From Lachnospiraceae bacterium UBA7050 (GTDB lineage: Bacteria > Bacillota > Clostridia > Lachnospirales > Lachnospiraceae): 64,000 nt of DNA. Under the pieces are notes generated by a model that worked only from the letters and a program-made list of their open reading frames with translations, had not been told where the DNA came from and ran no database searches. Both the position numbers and the translations under genes were made by a program. The DNA is taken from NCBI GenBank assembly GCA_002493905.1, contig DLAJ01000022.1, forward strand, positions 39,759-103,758. The letters are read 5' to 3'. Below, piece by piece: positions 17,108 to 25,490 of the stretch; positions within the stretch are counted from its first letter, which is position 1, and each line of letters starts with the position of its first letter.

Positions 17108-17881
17108 TTGAAACTATTAAAAATGATAATCAGGCTTATTTTGTTTTTACTTGGCGCAGCAGGCTTTATTGGATTTATCGTTCCTGTTATTGGACGGGGC
17201 ATCCTAAATATCGGCAATGCGTCCGGAATTGCAATAGGTATATGTTTGATGCTGTATGCAGCATTCATGCCGGCAGTCCATAAAGTGCTGTGTACGTTTT
17301 GGCACAGAACGGTGGGAAAAGTCGTCTTAGGCGTACTGGCAGCAGGATTTGTATGCGTATTGGTTCTGGCTGTGAGCATGACAACGCTTATGGTTAGGGC
17401 GGCAGCTGCCAGACCTTCTGAAAATGCGACTGTAATTGTGCTTGGCTGTAAGGTTAATGGAGAACGCCCGAGCATCATGCTGGAGGCGCGTCTGAATGCC
17501 GCGCTGGAATATCTGAACAGCAATCCGGAATCAATATGTATTGTATCCGGCGGGCAGGGAAATGATGAGCTGATATCGGAAGCAGAGTGCATGTATCTTT
17601 ACTTAATCAGTCACGGTATTGCAGCGGAGCGCATCTATCAGGAGGATCGATCAACGACAACGCGGGAGAACATTGCCTTTTCCTATGAAATTATTAAAGA
17701 GAAGGGTTTGAATGAAAGCATAGCGATTGCAACCAATGAGTTTCACGAGTACAGGGCCGGAAAGATTGCTGAGGATTTCGGGCTTGACTATGGGGCAGTT
17801 TCCGGTAGTACGGTACTGTGGCTGCTGCCGACATACTATGCAAGGGAACTGTTTGCTATTTTGTATGAATGGGTTTTCTAA
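17108..17881 (+). CDS. YdcF/SanA-like (DUF218) membrane protein
   Basis: A 257-residue protein with three hydrophobic segments in the first 100 residues, then a DUF218 domain: ATVIVLGCKVNGERPS, CIVSGGQGNDELISEAE, the EDRSTTTRENIAFSYEII motif and a late ATNEFHEYRA. Family members (SanA, ElyC, YdcF) act in envelope biology; the substrate is unknown. The start is TTG 17108, 7 nt after GGGGAGGG. It converges with the sensor kinase gene, and normal base composition resumes here. Confidence 0.85.
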   Translation: MKLLKMIIRLILFLLGAAGFIGFIVPVIGRGILNIGNASGIAIGICLMLYAAFMPAVHKVLCTFWHRTVGKVVLGVLAAGFVCVLVLAVSMTTLMVRAAAARPSENATVIVLGCKVNGERPSIMLEARLNAALEYLNSNPESICIVSGGQGNDELISEAECMYLYLISHGIAAERIYQEDRSTTTRENIAFSYEIIKEKGLNESIAIATNEFHEYRAGKIAEDFGLDYGAVSGSTVLWLLPTYYARELFAILYEWVF

Positions 17882-17898
17882 AATTGCCTGAAATATCA

Positions 17899-19830
17899 TC
17901 ACACTTCCTCCTGCCGTATAACCGGCAGAGCGACGTCCAGAATAAAAGAGCCGCCATGAGTGTGGTATTCCATGCTGCCGCCCCTGCGTTCCGCCGCACG
18001 GCGGATATTAGAAAGTCCATAGCCGTGATCTGTTTCGGTTTTGGTTGTGGACGGCAGATCGTTTTTTGTCCGGAGGGTTCCATGGAAAGGGTTGCTCACA
18101 CGCAGCAGAAGCATATGATGGTGCACGGCAGCTGTGACTTTGATCTTTTGTTCCGGTTCCGGAAGCGTCATAACAGCCTCAAAAGCATTCTGCAGCGCGT
18201 TATTCAAAATCAGACATAATTCTGTTGCAGGCAGTTCGCAGTCTTTGACATCAATGTGGTACGCCAATTCAATATGGTTTTCACGGCAGCGGCAGGCATA
18301 GCTCCCAAGTACGGCATTGATATAGGGATTGCTGCTGAATACCTCAGCTGCCGGAGTGTCATGCTGCCGAAGAATACCACAAAGATAGTTGCGGGCTTCT
18401 GTGGTATTCTGGGAATCAAGTAAAGAGGATAATGTTTTCAGATGTCCCATCATATCATGCCGGAGCGCACGCGTTTCTTCTTCATGGACGAGGCGCGCCT
18501 CATAAAAATCTTTTTGGGACTGCAGCCGGCTGTCAAGCTGGTTTGATAATTCCGTCTGCAGGGCAAGATTCGTGCGCGTCTGGATCATGCGCGTAATTAC
18601 CTGATAGAGACTGATGATTGCAGAAAGCAGAAACAGCAGGACGGCACACCAATTAAAAAAAGTATATGGGCTGTGATAAAGAATCAGCTTCAGTGTCATA
18701 CGGATGTTGGAAGAATAGTAACCGCTGCCAAGCAGCGAGCCGGCGTATATAAGAGCCGTAGAGAAAATCGTAATTGACAGGCCGGACAGGAAGATGCGGA
18801 ATGCCATATTTTTCTGCCGCGCTTCCAAAATAGAAAAAATAAGAAGCGCGGTCAGCATAACATAAAAAATCTCATTTGCTTCAAGAAAAGAACTATCAAA
18901 CGGCAGACCGCCGGCAAAAAGTCCGGCAGCCGGAGAGATGAGTGCGATGACTGCCGATATGCCTAAAACGATGCCGAATCGTATGCGGTTTTGTCTGGAA
19001 TCCATTTCAAGGAGCAGGAAGGCGGCGGGAAGGAGCATGGAGAGAGAAGGGATAAACAGCGCAAGCGGAGTGTCCATTGCTGTGGATGCCGGTGATAAAA
19101 ACTCATACTGCCGTAAATGAGCCAGTGCCTGTAAAAAAGCGGTTAAGATCAGAAGGAGAATATGAGGCATGCGGATTCCCTGAAAAAGAACAAAGAGCCA
19201 GATTCCGAATAAAAACAGCGTAAGAATGGCATACCCCGCGGCCGGTATCATTTCAGCGTTGGCGCCTTTCATGGAGAGTTCTGATTCTATGGCGTGTGAG
19301 GATAGCTGGACCATCGGCATACTGTAGTATTCCTGTTCTTCAGAGAAGGCGCTGGCGATCGTGAGCTTTTTGCCGGCAATCGGTTCGGGAAGCGAGCAGC
19401 GGAAGGCCTCCGCCCGTGCAGAAAGACCAAGGAAAGAAGCGGGAAATGAAATGTGCTCCATGGAGCTGACGGTGCCCGGACAGTTGGTATAGAATAATTC
19501 GCCGTCTAAAAAAACGGCGCAGGGACTGTAGCTCTGCAGGAGCAGGAAGGTATATCCGTCCGCCTCCAGTTCGGCGGTTAGTGTGCGGGATAGATAAAAA
19601 GGTACGCCGGGGGCAAGCTGCAGGAGCGCTTCCGGTTCCTGTACAGGCTCATGTTGTCCGCTTTTGTCTATGGTATAAATCTCCCATCCGTTTGCGTCAT
19701 TTAGAAAGGGTGTCAGAGATCGGACGTCTTTTTGCGGACGGGTATATGTTCCAAACAGTGCAAAAACCGCGGCACATGCCGAGATAAAAATGCCTATAAT
19801 AAGACATTTCAAAACCAATGTTTTTTTCAC
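17899..19830 (-). CDS. 7TMR-DISM-like GHKL sensor histidine kinase, orphan
   Basis: A 643-residue kinase: N-terminal membrane segment (8-27), an extracellular domain to about 200, seven hydrophobic segments (about 200-420), a coiled coil, the phospho-acceptor region RALRHDMMGHLKTL, the N box LILNNALQNAFEAV and the glycine motif GYGLSNIRRAAERRGG. Layout matches 7TM receptors with extracellular sensing modules. GTG 19830 follows AAGAGG. No response regulator lies next to it, as both flanking genes point elsewhere. Confidence 0.88.
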   Translation of the reverse strand: MKKTLVLKCLIIGIFISACAAVFALFGTYTRPQKDVRSLTPFLNDANGWEIYTIDKSGQHEPVQEPEALLQLAPGVPFYLSRTLTAELEADGYTFLLLQSYSPCAVFLDGELFYTNCPGTVSSMEHISFPASFLGLSARAEAFRCSLPEPIAGKKLTIASAFSEEQEYYSMPMVQLSSHAIESELSMKGANAEMIPAAGYAILTLFLFGIWLFVLFQGIRMPHILLLILTAFLQALAHLRQYEFLSPASTAMDTPLALFIPSLSMLLPAAFLLLEMDSRQNRIRFGIVLGISAVIALISPAAGLFAGGLPFDSSFLEANEIFYVMLTALLIFSILEARQKNMAFRIFLSGLSITIFSTALIYAGSLLGSGYYSSNIRMTLKLILYHSPYTFFNWCAVLLFLLSAIISLYQVITRMIQTRTNLALQTELSNQLDSRLQSQKDFYEARLVHEEETRALRHDMMGHLKTLSSLLDSQNTTEARNYLCGILRQHDTPAAEVFSSNPYINAVLGSYACRCRENHIELAYHIDVKDCELPATELCLILNNALQNAFEAVMTLPEPEQKIKVTAAVHHHMLLLRVSNPFHGTLRTKNDLPSTTKTETDHGYGLSNIRRAAERRGGSMEYHTHGGSFILDVALPVIRQEEV

Positions 19831-20124
19831 GTATGATACCTCTTGTAAGTCTTTTGGGAATGAGGCCGGATATGCTTCCCTTTTGTATGACGATATTATA
19901 TCAAAAGCAGTGAAGGCTTTTCAAGCCTGCAGGTTTGTAAATGTAATGAAGAATCAGTTTGCCTTTTTCAAAGATGATACCCGGCTGCTTAGCTCTTTAT
20001 ATGAGGCAAAACGTAAATCCAGCTGCCTGTTCATAACCATGAAATTGTGTTATGATGAAAAAAATGGAAATCATCGGCGTCTGCGAAGCGCCGGATTATA
20101 AATCCACATGAGGAGGAGCATACC

Positions 20125-20823
20125 ATGACCTCAAAAGAGAAAAAAACGGCTGTTATCAGGGAAGTGATCACACCGATGTTCAAGGAAGCAGGTTACAGCA
20201 CACTGGGGCAGACGTATTACCGCATGCAGGGAGAGTGCTGTATGCTGGTGAATCTTCAGAGCTCGCACTTTAATTCTGTTGAGACGGGGTTTACGTTTTG
20301 GTTCCATATAAACGCGCGTCCGAAAGAGGATACGACAAAGGAGTGGATCAAACAATGGAATGCAGCGGCGTCCTCCGATATTCACGAATGCCTGCTGCTG
20401 CCGGACTGCGGGTATCTTCATCCGTACCACAGCGCATTGGGATATAAGATTGACGGATACCGGAATTATCAGCCGCAGGACATGGATGTGGAGGACATCA
20501 AAACACGGATCGGAAGCGACTTTCGCGATTACATTCTGCCGCAGCTTGACGAGATCAGAACGCTTCCTGTCTGGGAGACAAAGAGAAAAGAATGGATGGA
20601 GCGCATAGAGACGCCGCGCGTTCGTCTGCTGAGGTATTTGAGCAGCGCGCAGATGCTGGCCGACATCCCGGATTGCATTCCCGCACTTCAGAATTCACAG
20701 CATCTGATCGGCGTGTCGTCGGAAGAGATACGTAAAAACAGGGAGCTTTATCTTGAGATCAAGGCGCTTTCTTCCTGGCCGGACGATGACAAATGGGCGT
20801 TTATTTTATCGTCGCTTGAATGA
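20125..20823 (+). CDS. DUF4304-like hypothetical protein
   Basis: A 232-residue soluble protein. Its first 130 residues resemble DUF4304 proteins: IREVITPMFKEAGYSTLGQTYYRM, then VNLQSSHFNSVETGFTFWFHI. The function of the family is unknown, though members often sit in accessory regions. AGGAGGAGC precedes ATG 20125. The following ANT(6)-like gene is 71 nt downstream and may be co-transcribed. Confidence 0.65.
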   Translation: MTSKEKKTAVIREVITPMFKEAGYSTLGQTYYRMQGECCMLVNLQSSHFNSVETGFTFWFHINARPKEDTTKEWIKQWNAAASSDIHECLLLPDCGYLHPYHSALGYKIDGYRNYQPQDMDVEDIKTRIGSDFRDYILPQLDEIRTLPVWETKRKEWMERIETPRVRLLRYLSSAQMLADIPDCIPALQNSQHLIGVSSEEIRKNRELYLEIKALSSWPDDDKWAFILSSLE

Positions 20824-20894
20824 AAACGATACCATGACAGAAAACATATGAATAAGAAAAAACATATCCTATTATGATCAGAGGAGCGGAAATC

Positions 20895-21767
20895 ATGAGA
20901 TCGGAGCAGGAAATGTATGACCTGATCATTGGTACGGCGCAGGAAGACGGGCGGATCAGGGCCGTTTATATGAACGGGTCGCGGACAAATCCAAATGTCC
21001 CGAAAGATTTGTTTCAGGATTATGACATTGTTTATGTCGTGACCGAAACGAAGCCGTTTTATGCGGACAGGCATTGGATTGACCGATTTGGGGAGCGGCT
21101 TTCTATGCAGCTTCCGGATGAGCTTGACAGGTCGCTCGGCAAGGAGGTGGACTTTGACAAATGCTACGGCTGGCTGATCCAGTTCGCGGACGGAAACCGG
21201 CTTGACCTGCATGTGGAACCGGTCTGGAATGTGAATATGAAAGGGGATAAGCTGTGCAGGGTTCTGCTTGACAAAGACAGCATCCTGCCTGAAATGCCCT
21301 GCCCGACCGATGAGGCGTACCGCGTGAAAAAGCCAACCGAAGCGGAGTATTATGCAGTCTGTAATGAATTTTGGTGGTGCTTAAATAATGTAGCCAAGGG
21401 GCTGTGGCGTGAGGAGCTTCCCTATGTTCATGATATGATGAGCGCGGTTGTGCGCCCGCAGTTAATCCGAATGCTGTCGTGGAAAATTGGGTTTGAAACG
21501 GATTTTGGGGTGAGTGTCGGGAAATCTGCAAAATACATGTATCGGTGGCTGAAACCGGAAATCTGGAAGAGGTTTCTTTATACTTATGGCGGCGTAACAG
21601 CGGAGGAAATCTGGGAAGCGGTGTTTATCATGTGCGATTTGTTTGATGAGACTGCGCCGGAAATTGGAAAACGGCTCGGCTGCGGGTATCGTGAGGAGGA
21701 AGCAGGGAACAGCAGGCTTTGGCTTGAGCGGGTCAGAAACACGCCGAAGGATGCAAAGGAAATATAA
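20895..21767 (+). CDS. Aminoglycoside 6-adenylyltransferase-like (ANT(6)/AadE family)
   Basis: A 290-residue nucleotidyltransferase of the AadE family, whose known members adenylate streptomycin. The NTase motif is MNGSRTNPNVPKDLFQDYDI, with the catalytic acids in DYDIVY and a third in RLDLHVEP; the helical C-terminus (VKKPTEAEYYAVCNEFWWCL, then LPYVHDMM and LSWKIGFETDFGVSVGKS) is typical. AGAGGAGC precedes ATG 20895. Chromosomal members in gut Clostridia are common and not always resistance genes, so activity on streptomycin is not assured. Confidence 0.85.
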   Translation: MRSEQEMYDLIIGTAQEDGRIRAVYMNGSRTNPNVPKDLFQDYDIVYVVTETKPFYADRHWIDRFGERLSMQLPDELDRSLGKEVDFDKCYGWLIQFADGNRLDLHVEPVWNVNMKGDKLCRVLLDKDSILPEMPCPTDEAYRVKKPTEAEYYAVCNEFWWCLNNVAKGLWREELPYVHDMMSAVVRPQLIRMLSWKIGFETDFGVSVGKSAKYMYRWLKPEIWKRFLYTYGGVTAEEIWEAVFIMCDLFDETAPEIGKRLGCGYREEEAGNSRLWLERVRNTPKDAKEI

Positions 21768-21783
21768 ATGTCCATATGACAGA

Positions 21784-21892
21784 CAGATAAGGCAGGAAAT
21801 AAACCCGTGGATAAGGCAGACAGATAAGACGGAAATAAACCCGTGGATAAGGCAGACAGATAAGACGGAAATAAATCCGTGGATATGGCGGG
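21784..21892 (+). repeat. Three tandem copies of a 36-bp unit after the ANT(6)-like gene
   Basis: Copies begin at 21784, 21821 and 21857 (periods 37 and 36). Each has the core CAGATAAG...GGAAATAAA(C/T)CCGTGGATA and can form a small ACGG/CCGT stem. The array starts 16 nt after the stop codon and ends 46 nt before the M6 protease start. Confidence 0.85.
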
Positions 21893-21938
21893 AACATGAA
21901 AAAGGAACTGCAGGTGTCCGGCAGGAGGGGAAGAGGGA

Positions 21939-23237
21939 ATGTATCGGTTATTGCTTTGGCTGTTTTCAATTATTTTTTGGGGGACATACCGGATTCCGGG
22001 ACCGCTTTTGCGGCAGGAGGGTATGGAGCCGGACGGCATTCCGCATGAAGACCGAGGAGACGGTGGAGACTATATCGGACCTGTTTTTGGAGAAGGCACA
22101 TTCTGTATGCAGTCGGCGGGGGAAGCGCGCTTTCCGGTGTTTGTGGTATCGTTTCAGGATGTTTCGTATCGGGATACGATGGTGCAGAAAGAGGAACTGG
22201 AGGAATGGCTTTTTGCGGGGGAGGATAGTGTCAGCGCTTATTATGACACTGCGTCATACGGGCGGCTTTGCCTGGACGGAGACATCTATTTCTATGAAGC
22301 GCAGGGGGAGATTGCTTCCTATGAAAACGATTATGGATTTGAAAATCTTGTGATGGAAACGCTTTCTTATTATGATGAGGAGATTGATTTTTCGCGGTAT
22401 GACTGCAACGGAGATTCCGTCATGGATGCGTTGGTAATTTCGGTTCCGTCAGGCGGGGATGTGGACTTTTGGTGGGGATGTCAGGCGACATGGTATCAGA
22501 ATCCGGAATTTCAGGTGGACGGAATTTCAATCAGCCATTATATCATCAATGATGAGCAGCCCTATCAAAGAGAGCGGGAAATTTATCAGGCAACTGTGGA
22601 GCATGAACTGGGACATTGTATGGGCCTGCCGGATTATTATAAGTACAATTCCGATGACTGGGAGGGGTTTCATGGAATTGCGGGAATGGAACGCATGGAT
22701 GATTCGACAGGGGATTTCTGCCAGTTTTCCAAATTGATGCTCGGGTGGCTGAAAGAAAATCAGGTGCAGACGATGGAGCCGGATATGCAGAATGCGTCCT
22801 TTGTGCTTCCGCCAGCACATGAGGGCGGCTGCGTCATCATTTTTCCACAGGAAGGGGAGCCCCGTTTTGACAGCGAATATTTTCTGTTGGAGTATAATAC
22901 GCCCGCAGGAAACAATGAGGGACTTTTTTCGGAGGAGGAATCGGGCGTGCGCATTTTTCATTGTAACGCGCGGATTGAAAAAGATTTCTATGGGGAACCG
23001 TATTATCGTTATGAAAATTTCAGTTCATACTATAACAGCTCGGATGAGGGCATCCGGATTTTGAAGCTGGTTAACGACGGCGGCGGTTTTTATCAGACCG
23101 GGGATACTGTTGTATATGGGGACGCATCTGATTTTGGCTGGTATACGCCTGCCGGATCGCTGCGGGACCCGCAGCTGACAATCCGGATCGGAGCGGTTAC
23201 GGAAGAAGGAATTGAGGTGGAAGTCTCGCGGGAGTGA
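21939..23237 (+). CDS. Secreted M6-like zinc metalloprotease
   Basis: A 432-residue protein with an N-terminal signal sequence (MYRLLLWLFSIIFWGTY) and an M6 (immune inhibitor A-like) catalytic domain: RFPVFVVSFQDVSY, then SVSAYYDTASYGRL, and the zinc site VEHELGHCMGLPDYY (HExxHxxGxxD), followed by a Met-turn-like GIAGMERMDD. Family members degrade host or food proteins. It lacks the sorting or repeat domains of longer homologues. AGGAGGGG precedes ATG 21939. Its last codons are the first unit of a downstream tandem repeat. Confidence 0.88.
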   Translation: MYRLLLWLFSIIFWGTYRIPGPLLRQEGMEPDGIPHEDRGDGGDYIGPVFGEGTFCMQSAGEARFPVFVVSFQDVSYRDTMVQKEELEEWLFAGEDSVSAYYDTASYGRLCLDGDIYFYEAQGEIASYENDYGFENLVMETLSYYDEEIDFSRYDCNGDSVMDALVISVPSGGDVDFWWGCQATWYQNPEFQVDGISISHYIINDEQPYQREREIYQATVEHELGHCMGLPDYYKYNSDDWEGFHGIAGMERMDDSTGDFCQFSKLMLGWLKENQVQTMEPDMQNASFVLPPAHEGGCVIIFPQEGEPRFDSEYFLLEYNTPAGNNEGLFSEEESGVRIFHCNARIEKDFYGEPYYRYENFSSYYNSSDEGIRILKLVNDGGGFYQTGDTVVYGDASDFGWYTPAGSLRDPQLTIRIGAVTEEGIEVEVSRE

Positions 23238-23364
23238 GAGTTTGTGCATGACGGTGGAAGTCTTACGGGAGTGAGAGCGTGCGCATGACGGTGGAAGTCT
23301 TACGGGAGTGAGAGTTTGTGCATGACGGTGGAAGTCTCACGCGAATGAGTGTTTTTGCATTTAC
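23216..23364 (+). repeat. Four tandem copies of a 37-bp unit starting inside the M6 protease 3' end
   Basis: Units at 23216, 23253, 23290 and 23327 share GGTGGAAGTC...GGGAGTGAGAG...GCATGAC; the fourth has diverged. The first copy encodes the last residues of the protease (VEVSRE) and its stop codon, and later copies are non-coding. Confidence 0.9.
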
Positions 23365-23471
23365 GGTGAAAATTTAGCAGGAAAGAGGGCATGCTGTATT
23401 GCAGGATTGCGGCGTTTTAGCAGCAGGAGTACACGTCAGAAACGGGTATCAGGAAAGAGAGGAGCGTCTGG

Positions 23472-24152
23472 ATGAAAAAAATAAGAAAATTATCAGCATT
23501 ATTTGCAGCGGTGTTCTGCATCGCATTAACGGGTTGTCAGACATCGGGGGACGGGGAGCCTGATGTTGCGGTAACGCCGGAGCAGAATCCGGCTGCCGGG
23601 GATGTGGCGCAGGATGAAAGCGTATCAGACGGGGGCAGCACACCCGCGACAGAGCCTGATGTTACGATAACGCCGGATGAAAATCCGTCCGACGGAGAGG
23701 TTCCGCCGCCGGCAGGTGAGCAGTCGGCAGTTTTATATATCGGGACCGTCACGGATGGATTTACGGAATATCCGATGACTTATGAAGGAGAGCTGACCCC
23801 GGAGCTGCTGATTCAGGGGATGGAAGAGCTGACCGGATGGGATCTGACGCTGGCGGAGGAGGTTACGACCGGAAAAGGTGGTATGAGTGTTTGTCTTTCC
23901 GATGAATGCGCGTTGTTTACGGGACCGCCGGACCCGCAGAAAGAGGAGTTTCATATGTTTGACGTGGGACAGCTTGCCCGGACAATTTTGGACAGTATCC
24001 AGAAGACGCTGCAGATGGGATTTACCGGGGCAGGCGGTGATCCGGATGCCTTGGATATTTATTATTATATGGAGGGCGAACGGCCCTTGGAAGTGCCGGC
24101 ACTTGGAATATCGTGGCCGCTCGACCAGCCCTATCAATGGCCGGAAACCTGA
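23472..24152 (+). CDS. Lipoprotein with GerMN-like domain
   Basis: A 226-residue lipoprotein (lipobox ALTGC at about residue 21) with a Pro/Asp/Glu-rich linker that carries an internal duplication (EPDVAVTPEQNP and EPDVTITPDENP). The C-terminal 130 residues resemble GerMN domains, seen in the spore germination protein GerM and in other lipoproteins: TPELLIQGMEELTGWDL, GKGGMSVCLSDECALF and ILDSIQKTLQMGF. GAAAGAGAGGAG precedes the start. Function unknown; anchored outside the membrane. Confidence 0.7.
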   Translation: MKKIRKLSALFAAVFCIALTGCQTSGDGEPDVAVTPEQNPAAGDVAQDESVSDGGSTPATEPDVTITPDENPSDGEVPPPAGEQSAVLYIGTVTDGFTEYPMTYEGELTPELLIQGMEELTGWDLTLAEEVTTGKGGMSVCLSDECALFTGPPDPQKEEFHMFDVGQLARTILDSIQKTLQMGFTGAGGDPDALDIYYYMEGERPLEVPALGISWPLDQPYQWPET

Positions 24153-24155
24153 ATG

Positions 24156-24188
24156 AAAAGGCGGATGCATATTAGGTGTGCATCTGCC
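24156..24188 (-). terminator. Terminator overlapping the end of the AraC-family gene
   Basis: A 10-bp stem (24160-24169 with 24179-24188, one G-U) spans the - strand stop codon and is followed on that strand by TTTT (24159-24156). It separates two convergent genes. Confidence 0.6.
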
Positions 24189-25242
24189 GGTATTCTTTCG
24201 GCGTTACGCCATATTTTTTCTTAAATAAAGCATAAAAATGTGTGCGGTTTGTAAATTTGAGCCCGGCGGCAATAGCGCCGATGGAGTCCGAGGATTCTGT
24301 CAGGCGCTGAGCCGCTTTTTTCATGCAGAAGGACATGCCGTAATCATAGAGACATAAATCCGTAAATTTATGAACGATCCGGTTTAAGTAGTCCCCACTG
24401 TAGTGCAGGCATTGTTCGAGTTCCGTGCGCGTCATGCGCCCGTTACTTTCTTCCAACAGACGGGTAATGCGCGAAAAGAGCAGGAAATCGCTGTTTTTAT
24501 CAAGACGGATATTGGTGCAGTGGTAGTATTTCCGCATGGATAAGTGGGATAAAAAGGAGCATAGCAGTCCTTTGATCTGGTGGGAAGCGCCAAATTCGGG
24601 ATAAAGAAGCACATGGATCATATTTTCCGCCATCGTATGGAGCTGCACGGCGTTCAGATGGTTCTGATAAGCCGGGATGAAATCAAGGTAAGCGCGTACG
24701 CCGGGTTCCTTCAGGTCATCCATGATGAAACGGTACAGGCTGCTGTCATAGATTTCTTTTTCATTTGGGAATAGACAATTCTGAGCAGATTGAAATAGCT
24801 CTGTAATCATGTCAGGAGACAGACCGATGAACAGAACCCGGCTTTTTTCATGATAATATTCCATATGACGCAGATTCCGGTTGATCAGGCAGCAGGAACC
24901 GGCCGTGTAGAGATATTCCGTTCCCTCTATTTTTTGGATCATATTTCCCTCCAGAACGATCACAAATTCAAAAAAATCATGAAAGTGCGGCGCGTTTTTT
25001 GCGTAGGAGTCATTTTTCTGGGAAAGGGGTTCCTGATACATGACCGCCTTTGTGGGGGACAGAGTCATGATATTGACATAATCGTTTTTTTCGGAACCGT
25101 TACAATATTCCATGGTAATCTGAAAAGGTACGTTCATATGGTAAAAGCGGCTGAAATCACTTTCGCCGTTCTGCACTTTAATGGAAGAATCGCGGCTGTC
25201 TAAAGCGCCAAGCATATCCAGCCCGGTATAATGATCTGTCAT
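24172..25242 (-). CDS. AraC-family transcriptional regulator
   Basis: A 356-residue regulator: N-terminal cupin-like sensor domain (HFHDFFEFVIVLEGN, YLYTAGSCCLINRNLRHMEYY) and two C-terminal HTH motifs, the second with the signature IAAGLKFTNRTHFYALFKKKYGVTPKEYR. It is divergent from the GH53 galactanase gene and probably controls it in response to a sugar. ATG 25242 lies about 9 nt after AGGAGG; ATG 25251 is too close to that site. Confidence 0.88.
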   Translation of the reverse strand: MTDHYTGLDMLGALDSRDSSIKVQNGESDFSRFYHMNVPFQITMEYCNGSEKNDYVNIMTLSPTKAVMYQEPLSQKNDSYAKNAPHFHDFFEFVIVLEGNMIQKIEGTEYLYTAGSCCLINRNLRHMEYYHEKSRVLFIGLSPDMITELFQSAQNCLFPNEKEIYDSSLYRFIMDDLKEPGVRAYLDFIPAYQNHLNAVQLHTMAENMIHVLLYPEFGASHQIKGLLCSFLSHLSMRKYYHCTNIRLDKNSDFLLFSRITRLLEESNGRMTRTELEQCLHYSGDYLNRIVHKFTDLCLYDYGMSFCMKKAAQRLTESSDSIGAIAAGLKFTNRTHFYALFKKKYGVTPKEYRQMHT

Positions 25243-25314
25243 GATGTTCATATCCTCCTCAAACTCCATTCCCATATATGATACAAAAAGAATCAAAAAA
25301 ATCGTTTTGCGATA

Positions 25315-25344
25315 TTGCTGTGCAAAATAGGAATTTCCTATAAT
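25315..25344 (+). promoter_or_regulatory. Candidate sigma-A promoter of the GH53 gene
   Basis: TTGCTG (25315-25320), an 18-nt spacer and TATAAT (25339-25344). It lies in the divergent region shared with the AraC-family gene. Confidence 0.55.
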
Positions 25345-25391
25345 ATTTTTTGGATATAGGAGTATTATAGTTAAAATTGTCAAAAGAGTAA

Positions 25392-25414
25392 AGTTTGAAA
25401 GTTCCTTTCAAACT
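25392..25414 (+). promoter_or_regulatory. Perfect inverted repeat in the GH53 leader
   Basis: AGTTTGAAAG and CTTTCAAACT flank a 3-nt loop, giving a 10-bp perfect stem about 50 nt after the predicted -10 box. It has no T-tract, so an operator for the AraC-family regulator or an mRNA-protecting hairpin is more likely than a terminator. Confidence 0.5.
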
Positions 25415-25490
25415 ACTTATTGGTAGGGGTAAAGAATGCAAATTTATACAGGAACAGATTTTCAGACTGTGGCAGGAATGGAGGATTTTT

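Noticed and set aside
19790..20101. 103-residue ORF on the + strand before the DUF4304-like gene
   Set aside because: It overlaps the start of the sensor kinase, has no ribosome site and no recognisable features. The region is probably just the divergent promoter.
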